In this document: piece after piece, positions 32,010 to 41,811 of the stretch
Layout of the letters: each line of letters opens with the position of its first letter
Position numbering within the stretch: position 1 is the first letter of the stretch
Assembly: GCA_016213105.1 (NCBI GenBank)
Contig: JACRBN010000026.1
Coordinates: forward strand, 558,001 to 622,000
Reading direction: 5' to 3'
Source of the DNA: Chloroflexota bacterium
Lineage (GTDB): Bacteria > Chloroflexota > Anaerolineae > Anaerolineales > Villigracilaceae
Length of the DNA stretch: 64,000 nucleotides
Notes under the pieces: generated by a model
The model's database searches: none
The model's input: the letters and a program-made list of their open reading frames with translations, nothing else
Told to the model about the DNA's origin: nothing
Position numbers and translations under genes: made by a program

Positions 32010-33329
32010 TTACTTGATGCGCCGTTCGAGCAACAGATGGACGCCGTTGCTGGGGCGCAGGGTGACGCTGGGTTGCGGGCGCGCAGGCTCGGGGCGGATG
32101 GGCAGCACCTGCCAGTTGCGCACGATCAGGGCCAGCACCACCATGGCTTCCGTCCACGCGAAGTGCTCGCCGATGCACACCCGCTCGCCGCCGCCGAAGG
32201 GGAAGAAGGCGTAGCGCGGGATGAGTATCTTTTCGGGTTCGAGCCAGCGCTCGGGGCGGAATTCCTGCGGGTTCTCGTAGAAGCGCGGATCATGGTGCAT
32301 GACCCACTGGCTGGCCAGCACGGTCGCCCCGGCCGGGATCACCTGTCCGCCGATCTCGCAATCCGTCAGCGCCTGGCGGCCGATCGTCCACGCGGGGGGA
32401 CGCATGCGCAGCGTCTCCTTGACCACGGCGCGCGTATAGGGCAGGTTGTTCAGGTCTTCGGGGGAGGGGCTGCGGTCGCCGAGCACGGCGTCCACTTCGG
32501 CTTGTAGTTTGCCCTGCACGTACGGATGATGCGCCAGCATATCCCAGCACCAGGTCAGCAGCAGGGCGGTCGTCTCGTGGCCCGCCAGCAGGAAGGTCAG
32601 GGCGTGGGCGCGCAGTTGTTCCGCGTCGAACGGTTCGCCGCTGTGTTCCTTCAGCAGGTTGATCAGCGCGGTCTTCGCCAGCCTGGATTCGGGGTTGGCG
32701 ATGAGCGCCTCGGTGACCGTGTTCAAGTCGGCGGCGGCGCGTTTGAAGTTCGGGAACCAACTGCGGGCCGAGTCGGGCAGCGGCAGGGCCGCCAGCGGGA
32801 AGAGGCGCATCAGGGTCGCCATCGAGCGGCTGACCCGTTCGGTCGTCCCTTCGGGGGCGCTTCCAAAGAAGGCGCGCAGGGCAATCTCCAGGGTCAGGCG
32901 CATCATGCGTGCAGACATCTCGGCGCGTTCCCCGTTCAGCCAGGAGATGGTTTCGTTAAGGGTGCAAAAGCTCATGACCGCGGTGTATTCCTCCATGCGC
33001 TGACGATGGAAGGCCGGTTGAAGCGCGCGGCGTTGGGCCAGGTGCGCGGGGCCTTCACTGGTCAGCAGACCCTCGCCGAGCAGGATCCTGGCGCGCTGGA
33101 GCGCGGGGCCTTTGACGAAATTCTGGCTCTGCTTCACCAGCACTTGTTCGATGAACTCGGGATGGCTCAACAGGAAGATGTCGCGCCTGCGGATTTTGAC
33201 ATGGGCGATGTCGCCCTGTTCACAGGCCAGGTCGGTGAGCGCATTCAGCGGGTTGCGCAGCGCCTGCCAGAGAAAACCAGCGTTGGAGGTCTTATGGTGG
33301 GTGGGGGTGAGGACGAGGTTCGTTTCCAT
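32010..33329 (-). CDS. Cytochrome P450
   Basis: The 439-residue monooxygenase starts at ATG 33329 with GGAG upstream; the longer frame only runs through a terminator hairpin. I-helix AGHETTA carries the acid-alcohol pair, KETLR is the ExxR motif, and FPFGGGERVCIGE holds the heme-binding Cys at about residue 383. There is no N-terminal membrane helix, so it is soluble. The sequence (RPERWLEP, LTSEGPAHLAQRRALQPAFH) is of the CYP102/CYP110-like, fatty-acid or terpenoid type. No ferredoxin or reductase gene is adjacent, so electron partners are encoded elsewhere. Confidence 0.95.
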   Translation of the reverse strand: METNLVLTPTHHKTSNAGFLWQALRNPLNALTDLACEQGDIAHVKIRRRDIFLLSHPEFIEQVLVKQSQNFVKGPALQRARILLGEGLLTSEGPAHLAQRRALQPAFHRQRMEEYTAVMSFCTLNETISWLNGERAEMSARMMRLTLEIALRAFFGSAPEGTTERVSRSMATLMRLFPLAALPLPDSARSWFPNFKRAAADLNTVTEALIANPESRLAKTALINLLKEHSGEPFDAEQLRAHALTFLLAGHETTALLLTWCWDMLAHHPYVQGKLQAEVDAVLGDRSPSPEDLNNLPYTRAVVKETLRMRPPAWTIGRQALTDCEIGGQVIPAGATVLASQWVMHHDPRFYENPQEFRPERWLEPEKILIPRYAFFPFGGGERVCIGEHFAWTEAMVVLALIVRNWQVLPIRPEPARPQPSVTLRPSNGVHLLLERRIK

Positions 33330-33435
33330 GTCGGTCTCCGTATCGTATGCCCCTAGGATACCTGTGGAAGCCTGCCGCGTCTGCCCGCGCAGGCGGGGAA
33401 TGTATCCCCCTCTTTGGAGGGGACGCCTGTGCTTT

Positions 33436-33488
33436 AAAAAAGACACCGGGCGGATGATAAAGCTCCATGCCGCGGTGTCTTTTATGGT
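33436..33488 (-). terminator. Terminator downstream of ppgK
   Basis: AAAAGACACCG and CGGTGTCTTTT enclose a loop of about 23 bases. On the minus strand the stem is followed by TTTTTT. Confidence 0.7.
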
Positions 33489-33538
33489 GAAATCCAATGA
33501 CTTCGTAAAGTGCCTGCCCATGAGCAATGACGATCAGA

Positions 33539-33566
33539 GAGTCCAAAGTCGGGAGACTTTGGACTC
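33539..33566. repeat. Palindrome GAGTCCAAAGTC
   Basis: Twelve-base arms are separated by GGGA. A similar GGACTCCAACG hairpin is at 39204-39232. Confidence 0.7.
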
Positions 33567-33571
33567 CAATG

Positions 33572-34303
<732 letters not shown>

Positions 34304-34346
34304 GGAAACCTCCGAATTTATTGTGATCCTTTGGGATAAGCAGCGG

Positions 34347-35123
34347 CTATTTCAGCCATTCCTGCAACATCAATTGTACCGAACGTGTCATTTCCTGTGT
34401 GAAATCCGCGTTGAACTTGCGCAGGTAGGTGGCCTGCCCCACGTTGGCCGACCCGTCCGCGTTTCTGCCTTTGGCGCGCAGCCCCTCGCGCTCGGCGAAC
34501 ATTTCCCCGAACTCCTGAGCCTCCAGTCTATGGTAACGATTCTCGAAGACGATGAACTTTTCATCGAAACGGCTGGTAAGTTCCCTGTCCTTTTGCTGTT
34601 GGGTGGGATAGCCGAAGACCAGCAGGCAGATCGGAAAGGCATACTGAGGCAGGTCGAATAATTCCCTGTGGACCTCGTACTGTTCCATGATGTCGCCGAT
34701 GTAACACGAGCCGACCCCGAACGCCTCAGCCGCGATGACCGCATTCTGCGCGGCGATCAACGCGTCGCAGCAGGCCAGGAACAGGTCGCCCTCCGCGGGC
34801 TTGCGCATGGACATATCCTTTTGCGCGCACATCGCCTCGACGCCGCTGGCGAGGAAGTAGTCGTACCAGCGTTGATAGTCTGCCACGAACAACCAGACCA
34901 TTGGCGCGCGCGCAATGAAAGGCTGGTTATCGCAGGAAACCGCCAGCCTGTCCTTGACCTGCTGGTCGGTCACGTCCACGATGGAGTACAGCATCATATT
35001 CCCAGCCGTGGGCGCGCGCAGGGTGGCCTGCAGGATCGCATCCCTGACCTCCGCGCTGATCGGCCTGTCCTCGTAGGCGCGCACCGATTTGCGCTTCATC
35101 AATACATCCATGACTTCGTTCAT
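34347..35123 (-). CDS. Nitroreductase-family flavoprotein
   Basis: The 258-residue FMN-dependent oxidoreductase has the family opening [14 protein letters not shown] and RAPTAGNM, where Arg and Ser/Thr bind the FMN phosphate. The later segment [15 protein letters not shown] follows the usual helix. The C-terminus is longer than in minimal members (about 50 residues, [20 protein letters not shown]), which may shape the active site. The substrate is unknown. Confidence 0.85.
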   Translation of the reverse strand: MNEVMDVLMKRKSVRAYEDRPISAEVRDAILQATLRAPTAGNMMLYSIVDVTDQQVKDRLAVSCDNQPFIARAPMVWLFVADYQRWYDYFLASGVEAMCAQKDMSMRKPAEGDLFLACCDALIAAQNAVIAAEAFGVGSCYIGDIMEQYEVHRELFDLPQYAFPICLLVFGYPTQQQKDRELTSRFDEKFIVFENRYHRLEAQEFGEMFAEREGLRAKGRNADGSANVGQATYLRKFNADFTQEMTRSVQLMLQEWLK

Positions 35124-35293
35124 TTCGAAAACTCCCGTGCGGTGAGGTGTGATTCATTTTACAACTTTTATCGGCATCCAGCAGAAAATGGTCTACGCAA
35201 ATTCCAAAGCCAGATCCCGGCCGCGGATCTTCACGGGGCGCAGGGAGCCAATTGCGTCAACGCAAACCTGTCCTGATTATCAAAAAATGGGCC

Positions 35294-35322
35294 TTGAAAT
35301 TACAGAACAATTGTTCTATAAT
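35294..35322 (+). promoter_or_regulatory. Promoter with AGAACAATTGTTCT operator (DUF4287 genes)
   Basis: TTGAAA (35294-35299), 17 bases, TATAAT (35317-35322). A perfect 14-bp palindrome (35304-35317) fills the spacer and ends on the first base of the -10. GAAC-N4-GTTC is the LexA-box pattern of many Gram-positive bacteria. The same geometry occurs at 59583-59611. Confidence 0.8.
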
Positions 35323-35360
35323 TTGGCAGTCCATCCCCCATACACAAAAGGAGCCCACCC

Positions 35361-35579
35361 ATGAATAGTCTGGACACCGCCGTTCAAGTTCAGCTCGAAA
35401 CCATTCAGGCCAAACTCGGCATGCCGCTCGATGAACTGGCTGACATTATCAAGCGCACCAAGTTGACCCGCCACGATGCCATCCGTTCCATGCTTGTGCG
35501 CGAATACGGTCTGGGGTATTATGACGCCAAGGCCATTGTGTCCGCCATCTTCGAGCCTGCGCCCGAGAGGACGGGATAA
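35361..35579 (+). CDS. DUF4287-domain small protein
   Basis: The 72-residue protein (AAAGGAG upstream) consists of one DUF4287 helical domain (VQLETIQAKLGMPLDELADI then LVREYGLGYYDAKAIV). Such domains are often fused to DUF5655, as in the next gene, and no biochemical function is established. It sits about 30 bases downstream of the palindrome-containing promoter, suggesting repressor control, perhaps by LexA. Confidence 0.82.
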   Translation: MNSLDTAVQVQLETIQAKLGMPLDELADIIKRTKLTRHDAIRSMLVREYGLGYYDAKAIVSAIFEPAPERTG

Positions 35580-35683
35580 ACCCCGCATCGCAACCAAACT
35601 GACATCCCCTGTCTCTCTGACCGGGGATGTCAGTGATGAGTCATGATCTTTATCCGTAGTTTACTTTTACCAAGGAGAATCCG

Positions 35684-36253
35684 ATGAGCAGTCTCGAACA
35701 AGCCGTTCAAACCCAACTCGACAACATCCAAAAGAAGACCGGTATGAGCCTGTCCGAACTGGCCGCCCTGGCCCACCAGAGCGGACTGACCAAACATGGC
35801 GAACTGCGCGATATGTTCAAATCGAAGCTTGGGCTTGGGCACGGCGACGCCAACTCGCTGGTGCATGCCATCCTGAAGTCAGATGGCGAACGCGCCGCGG
35901 AAGGCAAGTCCTCGGATGCGGTGCTGGATGAAATCTATACGGGTCCGAAGGCCGCCTTCCGTCCCATCCACGAGCAGTTGATGCAGGCCATTCAGGCCTT
36001 CGGCGAGTTCGAGATCGTGCCGAAGAAGGGCTACGTCAGCCTGCGGCGCAGGAAGCAGTTTGCCATGCTCGGCCCGAAGACCAACACCCGCTTCGAGGTC
36101 GGCCTGAACGCAAAGGATTTTCCCGTGAACGCCCGCCTGCTGGAACAGCCCAAAGGCAGCATGTGCAATTACATCGTCAACCTGACTTCCGCGCAGGAAG
36201 TGGATGCGGACCTGATCGCGTGGATCAAATCCGCCTACGAAGAGGCAGGATAA
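35684..36253 (+). CDS. DUF4287-DUF5655 protein
   Basis: Of 189 residues, 1-70 are DUF4287 (paralogous to the previous gene: TQLDNIQKKTGMSLSELAAL). Residues 85-189 are DUF5655 (VLDEIYTGPKAAFRPIHEQL, then YVSLRRRKQFAMLGPKTNTR). DUF5655 resembles a small DNA- or nucleotide-related fold, but its role is unknown. It probably shares the upstream promoter, although 104 bases with a weak hairpin lie between the two genes. The next gene starts six bases after its stop. Confidence 0.86.
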   Translation: MSSLEQAVQTQLDNIQKKTGMSLSELAALAHQSGLTKHGELRDMFKSKLGLGHGDANSLVHAILKSDGERAAEGKSSDAVLDEIYTGPKAAFRPIHEQLMQAIQAFGEFEIVPKKGYVSLRRRKQFAMLGPKTNTRFEVGLNAKDFPVNARLLEQPKGSMCNYIVNLTSAQEVDADLIAWIKSAYEEAG

Positions 36254-36258
36254 CCCCC

Positions 36259-36732
36259 ATGACTGAATTGATTCCGCCCGAAACCTTTCGCAGCGTCCTG
36301 CTGGATATGCTGGATGAGACCTTCGAGAATCATCACGGCATCTACCTGGACCGGGACACCGGGCTTTTTCGGACGCTGGAAACTGTCTCCGCTCAAGAGG
36401 CCTCCATCCCTGTGGGAGGAAAATGCGCCACGCTGGCTGCCCAGGTGGCGCACGTCATCTTCTATCTTGAGGTGCTCGAACGTTACGTTGTCCATCAAAA
36501 TTCCTCCCCCGTGGATTGGGGCGAGGTCTGGCGCACCGTCAGCGGAGTCACGCCCGATGAGTGGGACGCGCTCAAGGCCGAACTCGAAGCCACCTACCGC
36601 CGCATCTACCAGATGCTCCAGGATAACGAAGTCTGGAACGAAGACTCGCTGGGCGGATCGCTGGCCGTGGTGGTGCATACCGCCTACCACCTGGGCGAAA
36701 TCCGCCAGGCTTTATGTACGCTTAAACCGTAG
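36259..36732 (+). CDS. DinB-like metal-binding protein
   Basis: The 157-residue four-helix protein starts at ATG 36259, six bases after the previous stop. Three His expected for the DinB/YfiT metal site are visible in LAAQVAHVIFYLE and VVHTAYHLGEIRQ. Some members transfer thiols or act in stress responses; the substrate here is unknown. Its TAG stop at 36730-36732 lies in a GTAGCGCAGGATG palindrome-like repeat. Confidence 0.78.
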   Translation: MTELIPPETFRSVLLDMLDETFENHHGIYLDRDTGLFRTLETVSAQEASIPVGGKCATLAAQVAHVIFYLEVLERYVVHQNSSPVDWGEVWRTVSGVTPDEWDALKAELEATYRRIYQMLQDNEVWNEDSLGGSLAVVVHTAYHLGEIRQALCTLKP

Positions 36733-36771
36733 CGCAGGATGAATCTTGCGCCACCCAAGGAGAGATATGTC

Positions 36772-36999
36772 ATGCCCGCTCGACCTCGCTACGAAATGCC
36801 CGACTTTTTCCGCGATGCCCTGAATGAACGCGGATTGATGGAAGAATACCTGGCCCGTCCGCCCTACCAGCAAAACGACTACATCGGCTGGATCAACCGC
36901 ACCCAGCAGGAAGTCACGAAACAAAAACGCCTGAAGCAAATGCTGGATGAACTGGAACGAGGCGGTGTCTACATGAACATGAAGTGGAACGGCCTGTAG
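36772..36999 (+). CDS. Small YdeI/OmpD-associated-type protein
   Basis: The 75-residue product starts at ATG 36772 with AGGAGA upstream; an earlier ATG at 36739 has none. RPPYQQNDYIGWINRTQQE and KRLKQMLDELE resemble the C-terminal helical tail of YdeI/OmpD-associated proteins, here as a stand-alone domain. The function of that tail is not established. The stop TAG is supplied by the following GTAGGGCAAATTG palindrome. Confidence 0.7.
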   Translation: MPARPRYEMPDFFRDALNERGLMEEYLARPPYQQNDYIGWINRTQQEVTKQKRLKQMLDELERGGVYMNMKWNGL

Positions 37000-37021
37000 G
37001 GCAAATTGCCAATTTGCCTAC
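36996..37021. repeat. Partial copy of the GGCAAATTG palindrome
   Basis: It matches the first hairpin of copies A-C and ends in CCTAC without the second hairpin. It provides the stop of the preceding gene. Confidence 0.85.
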
Positions 37022-37027
37022 ATCCCA

Positions 37028-37067
37028 ACGATAAGTCGGCAGTTGAACTGCCGACTTATCGTTTTCT
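37028..37067 (+). terminator. Strong hairpin, terminator-like
   Basis: AACGATAAGTCGGCAGTT and its complement form a stem of about 17 bp followed by TTTC, after the small-protein operon. Confidence 0.75.
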
Positions 37068-37083
37068 ATGGCAAAATAGCTCC

Positions 37084-37743
37084 ATGACCCAATCAGACAT
37101 CCTTCAAAAAACCGCCGATCACGTCAAACGGGAATTCAGCGATGATTCCTCAGGCCACGACTGGTGGCACATCTACCGCGTCTGGAAGAATGCCATCGCC
37201 ATCTGCCAGCGCGAACCCGCCGATGATTACATCGTCCAACTGGCGGCCCTGCTGCACGACCTCGACGATTGGAAGTTCAACCCGGGCGATGACGATACTC
37301 CTGTCCGCGCGAAGACGTGGATGGAGTCGCTGGACGTGGAATCCGCCGTGACCGAACAGGTCTGCGAGATCATCCGTCACGTCTCGTACAAGGGCGCGGG
37401 CGTGGAGAATAAGATGAAGTCGCTCGAAGGCTTCATCGTGCAGGACGCCGACCGCCTGGATGCCATCGGCGCCATCGGTATCGGGCGGGCCTTCGCCTAT
37501 GGCGGCTACAAGGGACGCGCGCTGTATGATCCCGATTCCCCGCCGCGCCTGCACGCCACCTTCGAGGAATACAAGCACAGCCAAAGCGCCACCATCAACC
37601 ACTTCCACGAGAAATTATTTTTACTCAAGGACATGATGAACACGCCCACCGCCAAACGCATCGCGGAAGGACGGCAGCGGGTGATGCTCGATTTCGTCGA
37701 GCGCTTCATGCAGGAGTGGGAGGGGATGGATTTCCCCGAATAA
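37084..37743 (+). CDS. HD-domain phosphohydrolase
   Basis: The 219-residue cytoplasmic protein starts at ATG 37084. HDWWHIYRVW gives the first His, LLHDLDDWKF the HD pair, and VQDADRLDAIGAIG the distal Asp, completing the metal site. It resembles uncharacterised HD proteins of the YedJ/YpgQ type that hydrolyse nucleotides in vitro. The substrate is not determined. It faces a convergent MFS gene with a shared terminator. Confidence 0.86.
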   Translation: MTQSDILQKTADHVKREFSDDSSGHDWWHIYRVWKNAIAICQREPADDYIVQLAALLHDLDDWKFNPGDDDTPVRAKTWMESLDVESAVTEQVCEIIRHVSYKGAGVENKMKSLEGFIVQDADRLDAIGAIGIGRAFAYGGYKGRALYDPDSPPRLHATFEEYKHSQSATINHFHEKLFLLKDMMNTPTAKRIAEGRQRVMLDFVERFMQEWEGMDFPE

Positions 37744-37857
37744 AAAAATGATCCGCCCTGAGCGGAGACGCGATAGCGGCGAAGTCGAAGGGTAGTTGAA
37801 TATGGATGCTTCGACTGCGTTTGGACAAGGAGCATTTCCTCACCCCACCCAAAAAAG

Positions 37858-37898
37858 AAACGAGACGGGCAACTTCAAAATGCCCGTCTCGTTTTTGT
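37858..37898. terminator. Bidirectional terminator
   Basis: GAGACGGGCA and TGCCCGTCTC with a nine-base loop have A-rich sequence on the left and GTTTTTG on the right. It serves the convergent HD and MFS genes. Confidence 0.85.
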
Positions 37899-37901
37899 AG
37901 T

Positions 37902-37941
37902 GCGGACTTTAGTCCGCTTCTGCTTGCGGATTCAAATCCGC
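37902..37941. repeat. Two 16-nt palindromes at the MFS 3' end
   Basis: GCGGACTTTAGTCCGC (37902-37917) and GCGGATTCAAATCCGC (37926-37941) are both perfect. The second and part of the first encode the last MFS residues, and the first holds the stop. Confidence 0.8.
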
Positions 37942-39183
37942 GTCTCGCGTTTCCTCCTCCGCCAGGCTGACGCGGTTCGCGCGTCCGATGAGGAACAGCG
38001 CGGGGGTCAGGAGCAGGCCCGAGGTCGAGATGGCGGCGATGACCGAGGCGAAGCGCGCGATGACGGCCACGCCGGGTCCGCCCATCACCTGACCGATGGC
38101 GTCCACCTGTCCGAACATCGAGTGGACGGTGGCGCGCACGTTCGAGTCGAGTTTCTGGTTGACCCAGGCCGTGCGCAGCGGTCCGCCGATGCTGCGTAAT
38201 ACGTCGATGACCAGGCACAGGCCCAGGGTCAGGGCCAGCCAGGGGGAGATGGCGAAGCCGATCATGGCGGCCGAGATCAGGCCCGTCACGATCAACGTGG
38301 CGCGTCCAATTGCCAGCGGGCTGCCTGTATCCACGCGCTTCTCCACGAAGCGGACGGCAACGATGGTGAGCAGGGCGCCTGCCACGCGCAGGACAGCAAA
38401 GAAGGCGACCTGGTTGTTCCCGAAGAACGTGGGAAGATCGAAGGTGTCGATCAGGTGCTTGACCCATAAACGGTCGAAGCCCTCGCTGTACAGGCCGTAG
38501 AACAATCCGACGCCGACGATGTTCATCAGGCGCGGATGCGAACGCACGGCTTGGATGCCTGCCTTGAACGTGTGTCCCATATGCTGCCAGTCGTTGCGGT
38601 CCTCCTTAGGCGCGGGCGTAAAGCCCTTCTCGGGCATGATGACCATCAACGTGACGCCGATCAGGATGACGCAGATCGCGCCGACAATGACCGGCAGGGC
38701 GACGTTCGTGCCGCCGATCAGGGCGGCTGCGCCCATCCCGAACAGGGAGGCGAGCAGGCCAACCTGCGTGGCGCGCAGGAAGATTTTGTTGGCTGGCTCT
38801 TCGCCGATCTCGTCGGTGATCCAGGCCTGGGTGGCGCCGCTGGTGAAGGTGTAGCCCAATCCCCAGATGACCTGCGCCAACAGAATGGGCAGGAAGGCGG
38901 GGAACAGGCCTTCGACCAGGAAGCCGACGCCCATCAGCACATAGCCGATGATGATCGAGAGACGGCGCGAGTACGCATCCGCCACAACGCCGGTGGGCAC
39001 TTCGAACACGAACGCTGAGAGTTCCAGCGTGGTACCGACCAGCACAAGCTGCATGGGGCTGAGTCCCGCCACGGTGGCTTCGTACAACGAAGCAGCCACG
39101 AAGATCATGCCAAAGGAGGCCGAGGCGGCGAACTCGATGAATAAATAGACTTTGCTTGCGTCCAACTTTAAGTTTCGAAACAT
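37909..39183 (-). CDS. Major facilitator superfamily transporter
   Basis: The 424-residue protein has about twelve helices in two halves. The loop between helices 2 and 3 (GVVADAYSRRLSIIIGY) has the D-R-x-x-R pattern of MFS motif A, and a central cytoplasmic loop of about 30 residues (PEKGFTPAPKEDRNDWQHMG) separates the halves. It is probably a drug or metabolite exporter; the substrate is not predictable. The last residues (DADLNPQAEAD) come from palindromic repeats. Confidence 0.88.
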   Translation of the reverse strand: MFRNLKLDASKVYLFIEFAASASFGMIFVAASLYEATVAGLSPMQLVLVGTTLELSAFVFEVPTGVVADAYSRRLSIIIGYVLMGVGFLVEGLFPAFLPILLAQVIWGLGYTFTSGATQAWITDEIGEEPANKIFLRATQVGLLASLFGMGAAALIGGTNVALPVIVGAICVILIGVTLMVIMPEKGFTPAPKEDRNDWQHMGHTFKAGIQAVRSHPRLMNIVGVGLFYGLYSEGFDRLWVKHLIDTFDLPTFFGNNQVAFFAVLRVAGALLTIVAVRFVEKRVDTGSPLAIGRATLIVTGLISAAMIGFAISPWLALTLGLCLVIDVLRSIGGPLRTAWVNQKLDSNVRATVHSMFGQVDAIGQVMGGPGVAVIARFASVIAAISTSGLLLTPALFLIGRANRVSLAEEETRDADLNPQAEAD

Positions 39184-39203
39184 GCTTTACCTTTGCAGAG
39201 TGT

Positions 39204-39232
39204 GGACTCCAACGCGGGAAACGTTGGAGTCC
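39204..39232. repeat. Palindrome GGACTCCAACG
   Basis: Eleven-base arms enclose CGGGAAA. It lies in the gap left of the acetyltransferase transcript end, near a second GACTTCCGAAGTC-type repeat (about 39360-39430). Confidence 0.65.
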
Positions 39233-39433
39233 CAGGGAAGGCCGCCACTCCACGATACCAATAAAATGAACGGCCGCGATCAGGCTGGGATGGATTCTCC
39301 CGTTCGCCGGATGTTATGGGGAAAGAGGATGGTTTTCATGTTGGTCTCCTGTAGAAGAAAAAACTTCGGAAGTCTTTTCAAGGACTTGCCGATTGTGACG
39401 AATCCAAAGAGACTTCCGAAGTCTCTTCGAGAT

Positions 39434-40783
39434 TTACGTGATGCCCAGCACGCTGGATATCTTTCTGGGGAAGAGAATATCGACCAGCGCGCGGTGCGAT
39501 TCGGTATGCCACCAGCAATCGGCATAGGACTGGCGCAGTTCCTGGGTGGAGCGGTAGCCGAAGAGTACCTGCAGGAAGGTCAGCTCGGGGAAGGCGATGT
39601 GGCCCCAGTCTTCGGGGGTGGGCTGCCAGGCTTCCGCGGTTTGCAGCTTTCCCTGCTCGAAGGCCAGCCGCATTCCGTTCCTATAGAAATTGAATTTGAT
39701 CTCGCCGCTGTAGCCAACCGCGATGGAGTTTTCCAGCCGCGCTTCCAATGCGGGCGCGATGCGGCGGATGAAGGCAGGCAGGTCGGGTACGCGCACGTAC
39801 CAGGCATACGGCTTGCGGATTTGAGGCAGGTCGTTGCCCATCAGCGCGTAGACGGGATGGTCCTGTCCGAGCAGCAGGGTGTAGGCCGTGCGCACCTTGC
39901 CCGTCTCGGGGTCGGGCGTTTGGCACAGGCAGTGGATGTGGCGCAGCACGCTGGGGGTCGCCTCCAGCCATGAGACGCCAGGCTTCAACTCGTAACGCAT
40001 CACGAACAGTGCGTCGCGCGAGTTCCAGTTGGGGAGCATCAAGTACCCGACCGGCTCGTGGGTTTCGGCGCGTTCGATGATCTTCCATTTCCTGTGAGAG
40101 ACGCTGTCCACGGAACAGCCATCGAGTTCGTACTGCCACAGGGCCTCGTCGCGCACGGCGTACAACTCACTGCGCGCGGCGGCGTGGTTGTACAACTCCA
40201 TCAGGAACGGAATGTCCGCGGTGACGGCAGGGCGCACGAGGAACGCTTCAGTTTGGCCCTCGGGCAGGTCGGGGATGCCCGCCGCAAAACCGCCGCGGCC
40301 GCCGTCCAGGTCGAGGCCCATCTCGTAACCGAACAGGCGGTAATAGTACGGGATGCCCGTGATGACCTGCACCAGATCGCCGCGCGCGGCGCTCCAGCGA
40401 TGGACTTCCTCCATTTGCAGGCGCACCAATCCGCGATTGCGGAATTCGGGCAGGGTGCCCACCAGTTCGGGGCGGCCGACGCCAAAGGGGATGCCCTCGT
40501 ACGTCCACGTTTGCGGGATCAGGTTCAGCGTGGATACGATGCGGCCCGTGGCGGCTTCGGCCACCACGGAAAAATCGTCGGCGTGGAAGGTGGGGTGGGG
40601 GCGGGTGAGCAGGTCGCGCGTCCATGCGGCGATGCGCAGGTCGGGTTTGTCCCAGCCATCGTCGCTGTGGATGTGTGCGCAGAAATCGGCCAGCGCTTCC
40701 GCGTCGGCGGGCGAGGATCGGCGAAGAATCAGCCCATCCCCGAGATCGCGCAGGATGGGCTGATCGAAAGTAATTTGGTTCAT
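39434..40783 (-). CDS. Eis-like GNAT acetyltransferase
   Basis: Of 449 residues, the N-terminal half is a GNAT domain (VAEAATGRIVSTLNLIPQ, then LVGTLPEFRNRGLVRLQM, the acetyl-CoA pyrophosphate loop). A second, degenerate GNAT-like region follows, and the C-terminal about 100 residues resemble the SCP2-like domain of Eis proteins (VRVPDLPAFIRRIAP). Eis-type enzymes acetylate aminoglycosides or protein lysines. It is separate from the five-GNAT operon further right, but on the same strand. Confidence 0.82.
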   Translation of the reverse strand: MNQITFDQPILRDLGDGLILRRSSPADAEALADFCAHIHSDDGWDKPDLRIAAWTRDLLTRPHPTFHADDFSVVAEAATGRIVSTLNLIPQTWTYEGIPFGVGRPELVGTLPEFRNRGLVRLQMEEVHRWSAARGDLVQVITGIPYYYRLFGYEMGLDLDGGRGGFAAGIPDLPEGQTEAFLVRPAVTADIPFLMELYNHAAARSELYAVRDEALWQYELDGCSVDSVSHRKWKIIERAETHEPVGYLMLPNWNSRDALFVMRYELKPGVSWLEATPSVLRHIHCLCQTPDPETGKVRTAYTLLLGQDHPVYALMGNDLPQIRKPYAWYVRVPDLPAFIRRIAPALEARLENSIAVGYSGEIKFNFYRNGMRLAFEQGKLQTAEAWQPTPEDWGHIAFPELTFLQVLFGYRSTQELRQSYADCWWHTESHRALVDILFPRKISSVLGIT

Positions 40784-40818
40784 GGCTCTCCTGTCAGGCG
40801 CGGCCCGACAGGCGGCGC

Positions 40819-41415
40819 CTATAACATGTTCTTTAATTCGTTCAAGGCAGATTCGTGACCGCGGAAGTGGATGGCCGACATGCCGACCGCCCGCGCGCCC
40901 TCGACATTCTCGATGAAATCATCCACGAAGACCGCCGCCTCGGGCTGGACCCCGGCCTGCTCCAGCGCGAGGAGATAGATGCGCGCCTCGGGCTTGGTCA
41001 CACCCACCTCTGCCGAGATGGTCATGGTGTGGAATGCGTCATCGAATTTGTGTTCGATGATATACGTCCGCAGACCGCTCCAGGCGTTGGAGATGAGGCC
41101 CGTGGTGTAGTACGGCTTGATGGACCGCAGGAAGTTCACCAGGGTCAGGTCGAGCGCATCCCCGCCGAAGAACTCGTCGCGCAGGGCGTTGGCCTCTGTA
41201 AGCGGGCGGCGCAGGCGTTTGGCGACCTCAGCCCAATGCTGTTCCTCGGTGATCTCACCGATGAAGGCTTTGCGGGCCGAGCCGCTGTTGAATACGAGGC
41301 GGTCGAGATCCTCGAATTCCATACCCAGCCGGTCCGCCAGGTGCTGGCGCGGAGCCTGATACTCGGTGAGCAGAATCACGCCACCGAGATCAAAGAAGAC
41401 TGCTTGAATGGGCAT
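40819..41415 (-). CDS. HAD-superfamily phosphatase
   Basis: The 198-residue protein has motif I FFDLGGVI (nucleophile Asp, with the second Asp replaced by Gly as in some HAD-IA members), TGLISNAWSG as motif II, EVGVTKPEARIY with the motif III Lys, and VFVDDFIENVEGA as motif IV. The cap is C1-type. It is likely a small-molecule phosphatase or haloacid-dehalogenase-like enzyme; the missing second Asp makes phosphatase activity less certain. Confidence 0.87.
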   Translation of the reverse strand: MPIQAVFFDLGGVILLTEYQAPRQHLADRLGMEFEDLDRLVFNSGSARKAFIGEITEEQHWAEVAKRLRRPLTEANALRDEFFGGDALDLTLVNFLRSIKPYYTTGLISNAWSGLRTYIIEHKFDDAFHTMTISAEVGVTKPEARIYLLALEQAGVQPEAAVFVDDFIENVEGARAVGMSAIHFRGHESALNELKNML

Positions 41416-41423
41416 GCAGGGAT

Positions 41424-41744
41424 TTAACCCTTGTGGCCTTTTTTCTTATCCAGGGCGGCGCGTTCCTTTTCCTTGGCCTTGCGGGCAGCCAGGCCCTTCA
41501 GCTCGGGTTCAGCGGCGGCTGCGGCTTTCTTGGCAGCTTCCTCGGCAGCCTTTTTGGCGGCTTCTTCGAATGCCAGTTTGGCGGTTTCGAATTCCGCGCG
41601 TTTCGTGCGGTTTTCCTTTTCGCAGTGCGGGCAGGGGACATCCACGAAGCCGAGCTTGGACGCATCCAGGGCTTTGAGGGCGGCATCCACCGCGGCCGCA
41701 TCGAGCTCGTATTCCTTCTTGCAGTTCCAGCAGGTGATTTTCAT
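41424..41744 (-). CDS. Small CXXC zinc-ribbon protein with a Lys/Ala/Glu-rich tail
   Basis: The 106-residue product (ATG 41744, AAGGAG upstream) has ITCWNCKKEY and VPCPHCEKEN, forming one zinc site. A strongly charged helical tail of about 65 residues (AKLAFEEAAKKAAEEAAKKA) follows. The tail resembles nucleic-acid- or ribosome-binding extensions. It is similar in plan to the next gene upstream. No known family is assigned. Confidence 0.75.
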   Translation of the reverse strand: MKITCWNCKKEYELDAAAVDAALKALDASKLGFVDVPCPHCEKENRTKRAEFETAKLAFEEAAKKAAEEAAKKAAAAAEPELKGLAARKAKEKERAALDKKKGHKG

Positions 41745-41811
41745 GATCGATTCTCCTTGATAGAATGTTGAATGACACTCTTTTAGTATATTCGATTTTA
41801 TTCGAAGCGCG